A stretch of 5,661 nt of DNA from assembly GCA_903902945.1 (NCBI GenBank), contig CAIUWU010000027.1, positions 1-5,661 on the forward strand. The letters are read 5' to 3'. The position numbers and the translations under genes were made by a program. Positions 1-5,661 of this stretch are shown here, in pieces. The notes beneath the pieces were generated by a model. That model was not told where the DNA came from and did no database searches. It saw only the letters and a list, made by a program, of their open reading frames with translations. Source of the DNA: an uncultured Pseudomonadota bacterium. Its GTDB lineage: Bacteria > Pseudomonadota > Gammaproteobacteria > Methylococcales > Methylomonadaceae. How positions within the stretch are numbered: the stretch's first letter is position 1; every line of letters starts with the position of its first letter.

Positions 1-396
<396 letters not shown>

Positions 397-419
397 GTGG
401 CTCGCTTTTTGCTGTCGAC

Positions 420-436
420 ATGACTGGCAGAGTCAT
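420..436. promoter_or_regulatory. Perfect inverted repeat ATGACT-N5-AGTCAT, candidate operator
   Basis: A 6-bp perfect dyad (arms 420-425 and 431-436, 5-base centre GGCAG) lies in the 68-base gap between the Bat-type gene and the efflux adaptor. It falls between a possible -35 box TCGACA (415-420, one mismatch to TTGACA) and a weak possible -10 box TATTTT (440-445), separated by 19 bases. MerR-family metal regulators bind dyads inside overlong 19-20 bp spacers, so the layout is suggestive. The boxes are poor, however, and a start near 452 would leave only about 13 bases of leader. The same arms could form a weak RNA hairpin followed by T442-446, but it has only two G-C pairs and is unconvincing as a terminator. 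No regulator gene is in the window. Confidence 0.35.
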
Positions 437-452
437 CAATATTTTTAAGAAT

Positions 453-457
453 AAGGA
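453..457 (+). promoter_or_regulatory. Ribosome binding site that fixes the adaptor start at 465
   Basis: AAGGA at 453-457 lies 7 bases before ATG 465, a near-ideal Shine-Dalgarno arrangement. The alternative in-frame ATG at 420 has no purine-rich site in front of it and lies inside the inverted repeat. Starting at 465 also puts the signal peptide at the very N-terminus. Confidence 0.8.
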
Positions 458-464
458 TAGTGTT

Positions 465-1598
465 ATGCAATTCATCAGGCCGGTTTGTGGGTTGACGCCT
501 TTAGCAGTGACAGGATTACTGCTGCTTGGTCTGCTAGGCAATGCAGCGGCTCAAGGGACAGACAAAATACAGGCCTCACCGGCCTTGACCAAACTGCTGG
601 TTGTCGAAGCGATTAAAGCCAGTGAAATACAAGATAGCCTGCGTTTATCGGCCCGCGTTGAACTGAATCAGATGCGGGTGGCCCGGATTGGTGCGTCGGT
701 GACGGGGCGCGTCACCGAAATCAATGCCATGTTGGGACAAAGCGTTAAAAAAGCTGAGCAACTGGCGATGCTGAATAGCAGTGAATTGGGGCGTGCGCAA
801 TCGGATTATCTGAAGGCCAGCTCTCAGGTTAATTTACGGCGGGTTACCGTCAAGCGCGCCGAGCGGCTGCTTGAAAGCGGTGTGTTGTCACAGGCTGAAT
901 TGCAGGAACGTCAGGCGGTGCTGACCGAGGCTGATGTGGATTTGCGCGCCGCTGGTGATCAATTGAAAGTATTGGGCATGACCGATGCCGATTTAAAACG
1001 ACTGGACAAGGAACGCAATATTCACTCGTTTTCGCCGGTTACTTCCAGTATTGATGGGGTGGTGATCGAACGCAATATTGCCATCGGTCAGGTGGTGCAG
1101 CCGGCAGATAGCCTGTATACCGTTGCCGATTTGTCCAAGCTGTGGCTGGTGGCGGAAGTCCCGGAACAGCAGGCGCACTGGGCTCGTGAAGGTGATCAGG
1201 TCGAGGCCGAGGTGCCGGCGTTGCCGGGTCAGGAAGTGGTCGGCAAGCTGATTTATGTGGCGGATATGGTTAATCCTGAAACGCGCACTGTCATGGTGCG
1301 TATGGCACTGGAAAACCCCGGTCGGCTGTTCAAACCGCAAATGCTGGCAACGCTGAAAATCAGCAAGCCCGGTTCGCAAACTCTGGTAGTGCCGAGTCAG
1401 GCAGTGGTGCGCGAGGGTGATCAGGATTATGTATTCGTCGAATTGGCTCCCGGCAGTTTTCAGTTGCGCGCGGTAAAACTGGGGCGGGAAGAATCCCAGC
1501 GGCGTTTGTTATTATCGGGTCTGCAAGCTGGCGAACGGATTGTGGTCAACGGCGCCTTTCATCTCAATAACGAACGTTTACAGAATGGCGCGGAGTAA
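465..1598 (+). CDS. Periplasmic adaptor subunit (membrane fusion protein) of a heavy-metal-type RND efflux pump, CzcB/CusB-like
   Basis: The 377-residue protein would bridge the inner-membrane RND pump to an outer-membrane channel. ATG 465 is chosen over in-frame ATG 420 (392 aa) because only 465 has a good ribosome binding site. A signal peptide follows: a basic start, the hydrophobic run LAVTGLLLLGLLG and a probable cleavage after NAAA. Order in the chain: first half of the lipoyl domain around 75-108 (GRVTEINAMLGQ); an alpha-helical hairpin about 110-170 with Arg/Gln/Leu-rich coiled-coil character; second lipoyl half about 187-222 (SPVTSSIDGVVIE); beta-barrel about 225-300; membrane-proximal domain to the end. 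This is the standard plan and length for the family. The mature part has no Cys and only three scattered His, and no Met/His-rich N-terminal metal site as in CusB, so substrate cannot be read from it. The stop lies 3 bases before the RND pump start, which identifies the partner. Family assignment is firm; the metal is unknown. Confidence 0.93.
   Translation: MQFIRPVCGLTPLAVTGLLLLGLLGNAAAQGTDKIQASPALTKLLVVEAIKASEIQDSLRLSARVELNQMRVARIGASVTGRVTEINAMLGQSVKKAEQLAMLNSSELGRAQSDYLKASSQVNLRRVTVKRAERLLESGVLSQAELQERQAVLTEADVDLRAAGDQLKVLGMTDADLKRLDKERNIHSFSPVTSSIDGVVIERNIAIGQVVQPADSLYTVADLSKLWLVAEVPEQQAHWAREGDQVEAEVPALPGQEVVGKLIYVADMVNPETRTVMVRMALENPGRLFKPQMLATLKISKPGSQTLVVPSQAVVREGDQDYVFVELAPGSFQLRAVKLGREESQRRLLLSGLQAGERIVVNGAFHLNNERLQNGAE
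1592..1595 (+). promoter_or_regulatory. Ribosome binding site of the RND pump inside the adaptor's last codons
   Basis: GGAG at 1592-1595 overlaps the last adaptor codons and lies 6 bases before ATG 1602. The adaptor stop (1596-1598) falls between this site and the start codon. Ribosomes finishing the adaptor would be placed directly on the pump start, which suggests translational coupling. Confidence 0.7.
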
Positions 1599-1601
1599 AG
1601 C

Positions 1602-4600
1602 ATGCTGAATCGCCTGATTGCGATTGCCCTTGAACAGCGGATTCTGGTGCTGGTGCTGGCGCTGACCGTCACTTTGTTCGGGCTGCGTGCCGTGCAGCAG
1701 CTTTCGGTCGATGCCTTTCCCGATGTCACCAATATTCAGGTGCAGATTGCCACTGAAGTCAGTGGACGTTCGCCGGATGAAGTCGAACGACTAGTAACGG
1801 TGCCGCTGGAAATGGCAATGGCCGGTTTGCCTGGGCTGGAAGAAATGCGCTCGCTGAATAAAAACGGCTTGTCACTGATCACCCTGGTCTTTACCGACAG
1901 CACCGAAGTTTATTTCGCCCGCCAGCTGGTGATGGAGCGGCTGATCGAAGTCAAACAACAGATGCCAGTCGGTGTTAATCCTGTGTTAGGCCCGGTCTCA
2001 ACCGGCCTGGGTGAAGTCTACCAATACACATTGGAGCGCGATGATGATGGCGAGCGGCCTTTAACCCAGGCCGAACTGCAGCAGCGCCGGGAAGTGCAGG
2101 ACTGGGTGGTGCGACCTTTGTTGCGCGGCATACCCGGCGTGGCGGAAATCAATTCTCAGGGCGGCTATGTCAAACAGTATCAGGTGTTGGTCAATCCCGA
2201 CCGCCTCTATCATTACCGGATTACCCTCAATGAAGTGTTCGATGCTCTCGCCCGCAACAATGCCAACAGCGGCGGCGGGGTGTTGCCGCACTATGCCGAA
2301 CAATACTTGATTCGCGGCGTTGGGTTGATCAATGACCTGGACGACATTGGCAATATCGTTTTAAAAGAAGACAACAGTGTGCCAGTGCATGTGTTTGATG
2401 TCGCCGAAGTCAAGATCGGCCATGAAGTGCGGGCCGGTGCGGTGATCAAGAACGGCGATAGCGAAGCGGTCGGCGGGATTGTGATGATGCTGCGCGGCGG
2501 TAATGCCAAGCAGGTAGTGAGTGGCATCAAGCAGCGGGTTGAGGCAATCAACCAGAAAGCCATGTTGCCGAATGGTTTGAAAATCGTGTCTTATTACGAC
2601 CGTAGCGATCTGGTCGATGCTGCGCTGAAAACGGTTACCAAGGTGCTGCTGGAAGGGATTGCGCTGGTGGTGCTGGTGCTGTTTCTGTTTCTGGGGGATG
2701 TGCGCTCCAGTCTGATCGTGGTCAGTACCCTGATTGTCACGCCATTGCTGACCTTTATGGCGATGAATCAACTGGGTTTATCGGCTAATCTGATGTCGCT
2801 GGGCGGTCTGGCGATTGCGATTGGTCTGATGGTCGATGGTTCGGTGGTAGTGGTCGAAAATGCGTTTCGTTTGCTGGGCGAACGCAAGGGGCGGCACACC
2901 AGCCGGCTCAGAGTCGTGATGGCAGCGGCTCAGGAAGTGGCGACCCCGGTGCTGTTTGGCGTGGGCATCATCGTGCTGGTGTTTGTGCCGCTGATGACCT
3001 TGCAAGGCATGGAAGGCAAGATGTTTGCGCCGCTGGCGTATACCATTGCGATTGCCCTGCTGATTTCATTGCTGGTGTCGATGACTTTGTCGCCGGTGCT
3101 GTGCGCGGTGTTTCTCGAAGGTCAGCAGGGTGAACATGACACCCGGCTGATTGCGTATTGCAAAAAAATCTACCTGCATTGCTTGCACAAAGCCATGCAG
3201 AACCGGCTGAAGGTGATTGCTGGTGCGGTTGCGGTGTTGATCTTGGTTGCCGCATTACTGCCATTATTGGGCACTTCGTTTATGCCGGAAATGAAAGAAG
3301 GCTCGATCGTGCCGTCGATCACCCGGGTACCGAATATCTCGTTGGAAGAAAGTGCTGCGATTGAAATGCAGGCCATGAAATTGGTGACGGAAATTCCCGG
3401 TGTTGAAAAAGTGGTGACCAATATTGGTCGCGGTGAAAGCCCGGCCGACCCGCAGAGTCAGAATGAATCGACGCCGATTGTGACACTGAAGCCGCGTGAG
3501 CAGTGGCCCGATGGCTGGAATCAGGACTCTATCGCCGATGCGATCAGTGACAAACTGATGACCAATCTGCCGGGTATGCAAGTGGTAATGGCGCAGCCGA
3601 TTTCGGCCAAAGTTGCGGAAATGGTGACTGGCGTGCGCTCCGATGTGGCGGTTAAAGTCTTCGGTGATGATCTGAGTCAACTGAAACAGCTGGCGGATCA
3701 GATTGCAGCAGTCGCAGCCGGGGTTGATGGTGCGCGTGATATCCGGGTTGAGCGGCTGACTGGTCAGCAATATCTGAATATCACCGTCGACCGCCAGGCG
3801 ATTGCCCGGCATGGCCTGAATTCCGCTGACATTCACGATGCCATCGAAACGGCGATTGCCGGTAAAGTCGCCACCGAAATTTATCAGGGTGAGCGGCGGT
3901 TTTCGGCGGCGGTCAGATTGCCGGAGAATTTTCGGGACAATATTGCCGCTATTGATGCCCTGATGCTGACCTCGGCCAATGGTGCCAGAGTGCCGTTGGG
4001 TGATGTGACCCGGATCAGCCTCAATGACGGTCCGGCGCAGATCAGCCGGGAAATGGGCAAACGGCGCATCGTGGTGGGAATCAATGTCCGTGATCGCGAT
4101 CTGGGCAGCTTTGTGGCCGAGTTGCAGCGGGCGGTCAATGAGCAGGTCAAAATGCCGGAGGCCTATTATTTGCAGTGGGGCGGCCAATTCCAGAACATGG
4201 AGCGGGCGATGGGACATTTGACCATGATCATTCCGGTAACGATCGCGGCGATTTTTTTTCTGTTGTTCATGCTGTTCAATTCGGTGCGTTTTGCCAGTCT
4301 GATTATTCTGGTATTGCCGTTTGCTTCGATAGGCGGGGTGATTACCCTGTTTATCAGCGGTGAGTATCTGTCGGTGCCGGCTTCGGTCGGTTTCATCGCG
4401 CTATGGGGTATCGCGGTGCTGAACGGTGTGGTGCTGGTTTCTTATATCCGCGGCTTGCGCGACAGCGGCCTGAGTCAGCAGCAGGCCATTATTCAGGGCT
4501 GTGAGCAGCGTTTCCGGCCGGTAATGATGACTGCTACGGTGGCTTTGCTGGGGCTGGTGCCATTTCTGTTTGCTAGCGGGCCGGGTTCCGAAGTGCAGAA

Positions 4601-4727
4601 ACCGCTGGCGATTGTGGTGATCGGCGGTTTGCTGACTTCGACCTTATTAACCTTGCTGGTATTGCCAGTGCTGTATGCCTGGTTCGATAATGCGCCGGCT
4701 TCGGATGCAATCGAAACGGGAGAGTAA
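1602..4727 (+). CDS. CusA/CzcA-family heavy-metal efflux RND transporter, inner-membrane pump subunit
   Basis: Full-length 1041-residue proton-driven antiporter of the HME-RND family, which trimerises in the inner membrane and exports metal ions through a tripartite complex. Visible parts: TM1 about 12-31; the family motif DAFPDVTNIQVQI near 37; first periplasmic loop to about 345; TM2-TM6 about 347-505; TM7 about 537-557; second periplasmic loop to about 872; TM8-TM12 from about 874, with AVLNGVVLVSYIRG and SGPGSEVQKPLAIVVIGG as in CzcA. The TM4 motif is AIGLMVDGSVVVVEN. D412 and E419 match CzcA D408 and E415, which CzcA needs for transport, but the CzcA D402 position is Ala (A406), as in CusA. 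Aligned by eye with the CusA three-Met copper/silver site, only M674 is kept; V570 and E622 replace the other two. The sequence is therefore neither a clean zinc/cobalt CzcA nor a clean CusA, and the substrate is left open. The frame is intact, with no indel or missing segment. It lies 3 bases after the adaptor and 6 bases before batD. Confidence 0.96.
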   Translation: MLNRLIAIALEQRILVLVLALTVTLFGLRAVQQLSVDAFPDVTNIQVQIATEVSGRSPDEVERLVTVPLEMAMAGLPGLEEMRSLNKNGLSLITLVFTDSTEVYFARQLVMERLIEVKQQMPVGVNPVLGPVSTGLGEVYQYTLERDDDGERPLTQAELQQRREVQDWVVRPLLRGIPGVAEINSQGGYVKQYQVLVNPDRLYHYRITLNEVFDALARNNANSGGGVLPHYAEQYLIRGVGLINDLDDIGNIVLKEDNSVPVHVFDVAEVKIGHEVRAGAVIKNGDSEAVGGIVMMLRGGNAKQVVSGIKQRVEAINQKAMLPNGLKIVSYYDRSDLVDAALKTVTKVLLEGIALVVLVLFLFLGDVRSSLIVVSTLIVTPLLTFMAMNQLGLSANLMSLGGLAIAIGLMVDGSVVVVENAFRLLGERKGRHTSRLRVVMAAAQEVATPVLFGVGIIVLVFVPLMTLQGMEGKMFAPLAYTIAIALLISLLVSMTLSPVLCAVFLEGQQGEHDTRLIAYCKKIYLHCLHKAMQNRLKVIAGAVAVLILVAALLPLLGTSFMPEMKEGSIVPSITRVPNISLEESAAIEMQAMKLVTEIPGVEKVVTNIGRGESPADPQSQNESTPIVTLKPREQWPDGWNQDSIADAISDKLMTNLPGMQVVMAQPISAKVAEMVTGVRSDVAVKVFGDDLSQLKQLADQIAAVAAGVDGARDIRVERLTGQQYLNITVDRQAIARHGLNSADIHDAIETAIAGKVATEIYQGERRFSAAVRLPENFRDNIAAIDALMLTSANGARVPLGDVTRISLNDGPAQISREMGKRRIVVGINVRDRDLGSFVAELQRAVNEQVKMPEAYYLQWGGQFQNMERAMGHLTMIIPVTIAAIFFLLFMLFNSVRFASLIILVLPFASIGGVITLFISGEYLSVPASVGFIALWGIAVLNGVVLVSYIRGLRDSGLSQQQAIIQGCEQRFRPVMMTATVALLGLVPFLFASGPGSEVQKPLAIVVIGGLLTSTLLTLLVLPVLYAWFDNAPASDAIETGE
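4718..4722 (+). promoter_or_regulatory. Probable ribosome binding site of batD inside the pump's last codons
   Basis: GGGAG at 4718-4722 precedes ATG 4734 by 11 bases, rather long; the adjoining GAG at 4722-4724 sits at 9 bases. It lies within the last codons of the pump gene, whose TAA is 4725-4727. No other purine-rich site is available for batD, so its translation is probably coupled to that of the pump. Confidence 0.55.
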
Positions 4728-4733
4728 TGCGCT

Positions 4734-5661
4734 ATGTTGAAATATTTAATGCTGTCGGTGTTATTGGGATGGCTGAGTCTTTCAACGGGCTGGGCGGCGG
4801 AAATTCAGGTGGCTGTCGACCGTAATCCGGTCAGTATCAATGAATCGTTTCAGTTGGTTTTTACCACCAGCACCACGCCCGATGACGATCCTGATTTTGC
4901 ACCGTTGCAGCAGCAGTTCGAGATTCTCAATCAGCAGCGCAGTCATCAGTCTTCATGGGTTAACGGCAACAGTCAGCGCAGTCTGCAATGGCATTTAACC
5001 TTAATGGCCAGAGAGAGCGGTGAATTGCTGATTCCGCCGATTGCCTTTGGTAAAGACCTCAGCAAGGCACTGAAATTGACCGTGACAGAAAAAAATACTC
5101 AGCCGGACCGGCAGGATGATTTATTCCTGGAGGTGGCGGTCGATTCCGAGCATCCGTATCAGCAGGCGCAAGTGATCTATACCGTCAAACTGTACCGGCG
5201 CGTGGAACTGGCACAAGCCAGTCTTGACGAGCCGGAACTGAATGATGCAGTGATTGAACGCCTGGGTGAAGATGTCAGTTACAGTACCCAGATCAAGGGG
5301 GTTAATTACGCGGTTACCGAGCGGAAATATGCGATGTTTCCGCAGCAACCCGGCGTGGTAGTGATTCCGCCGCTGAAACTGCATGCCGAAGTGCTCAGTT
5401 CCCGCCCCAGTCGGCAGGGCTTCTGGGGACAGACGCAAACAGAAACGCGGCGATTGGTTTCAAAAGCGATTCAGCTGACAGTGCAGCCGGTGCCTGAAGC
5501 CTTTAAAAACCAGAACTGGCTGACCGCTGAAACATTACAGCTGACTGAGCAATGGTCGGATAACCGGCGCGAAGTCAAAGTTGGCGAGCCGCTTACCCGC
5601 ACCATTACCCTGACTGCCAAAGGCAGCACCGTTGCCCAATTGCCAGAATTAATGCCGGCGA
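4734..5661 (+). CDS. batD: BatD family protein, N-terminal half (3' truncated by window end)
   Basis: An open frame runs from ATG 4734 to the window edge with no stop: 309 complete codons, about half of a usual BatD (roughly 550-600 residues from memory). It begins with a signal peptide (MLKYLMLSVLLGWLSLSTG, probable cleavage after WAA), placing the bulk in the periplasm. Features recalled from the family are clear: early DPDFAPLQQQFEIL, then QWHLTLMARESGELLIPPI near residue 85, QAQVIYTVKLYRRVEL near 143, VIERLGEDVSY near 173, RKYAMFPQQPGVVVIPPL near 196, and WLTAETLQLTEQWS followed by VGEPLTRTITLTAKG near the edge. These form repeated beta-sandwich units; the C-terminal membrane segment expected in the family lies beyond the window. 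BatD belongs to the Bat cluster, first linked to aerotolerance in Bacteroides and associated with MoxR ATPases and VWA proteins; its exact biochemical role is not established. It begins 6 bases after the efflux pump, so it is probably on the same transcript. Confidence 0.93.
   Translation, partial: MLKYLMLSVLLGWLSLSTGWAAEIQVAVDRNPVSINESFQLVFTTSTTPDDDPDFAPLQQQFEILNQQRSHQSSWVNGNSQRSLQWHLTLMARESGELLIPPIAFGKDLSKALKLTVTEKNTQPDRQDDLFLEVAVDSEHPYQQAQVIYTVKLYRRVELAQASLDEPELNDAVIERLGEDVSYSTQIKGVNYAVTERKYAMFPQQPGVVVIPPLKLHAEVLSSRPSRQGFWGQTQTETRRLVSKAIQLTVQPVPEAFKNQNWLTAETLQLTEQWSDNRREVKVGEPLTRTITLTAKGSTVAQLPELMPA

Noticed and set aside
420..446. Dyad plus T-run as an intrinsic terminator after the Bat-type gene
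   Set aside because: The stem has only 6 bp with two G-C pairs, and the T-run of five begins 6 bases after it. That is too weak to call a terminator, though slight attenuation is not excluded.
420..464. Upstream ATG at 420 as the adaptor start (15 extra residues)
   Set aside because: No ribosome binding site precedes it, it lies within the inverted repeat, and it would bury the signal peptide behind a polar extension. ATG 465 has AAGGA at the right distance.
993..1379. A 128-codon minus-strand open frame inside the adaptor gene
   Set aside because: Its composition (many His, Arg, Gln) is that of an antisense shadow; the sense strand encodes a clear adaptor protein there.
3264..4217. A 317-codon open frame on the minus strand, antisense to the RND pump
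   Set aside because: It lies wholly within the strongly supported pump gene. Its translation is His/Arg/Gln-rich with no recognisable domain, as expected from the reverse complement of this codon usage, and no start signal stands out.
4252..4259. Run of eight T in the pump gene as a phase-variation or frameshift site
   Set aside because: It encodes part of TM8 (Ile-Phe-Phe-Leu) in an intact frame. Eight T is at the short end for programmed slippage, and nothing else nearby supports recoding.
4727..4828. ATG at 4727, overlapping the pump's stop codon, as the next gene start
   Set aside because: It opens a different frame that stops after about 33 codons, whereas ATG 4734 gives a signal peptide and a long BatD-like protein.
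5121..5438. A 105-codon minus-strand open frame at the right end
   Set aside because: It is antisense to the batD region whose sense translation carries recognisable family motifs. It has no supporting features of its own.

Overview
The window looks like a chromosomal segment of a gammaproteobacterium. This rests on the BatD and VWA/TPR tail sequences, the moderate GC content and the tight operon spacing. A methanotroph-like relative (Methylococcales) is a guess I cannot test here. All four genes lie on the + strand and appear to form one operon-like run.

Layout: (1) Positions 1-396 hold the 3' end of a gene that opens inside a perfect (CAACAG)20 tract coding for at least 41 glutamines. It closes with a short basic/aromatic tail typical of Bat-operon VWA/TPR proteins (BatB/BatC type). 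(2) A 68-base gap (397-464) contains a perfect 6-bp dyad and a good ribosome binding site. (3) Positions 465-1598 encode a periplasmic adaptor (membrane fusion protein) of a tripartite efflux pump. (4) Positions 1602-4727 encode the cognate inner-membrane RND transporter of the CusA/CzcA heavy-metal family, intact at 1041 residues. (5) From 4734 to the window end runs the first half of batD, with a signal peptide and a clear BatD-type N-terminal region.

The most notable feature is this order. A two-gene heavy-metal RND efflux module sits between two genes of a Bat (aerotolerance-type, MoxR/VWA-associated) cluster, where the BatB/BatC-type gene and batD would usually be adjacent. Gaps of 3 and 6 bases tie adaptor, pump and batD together, so batD probably depends on the transcript and translation that pass through the pump genes. 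No outer-membrane factor gene is present between the Bat genes, so the pump must recruit one from elsewhere. No RNA gene, CRISPR array, insertion sequence or convincing terminator was found.
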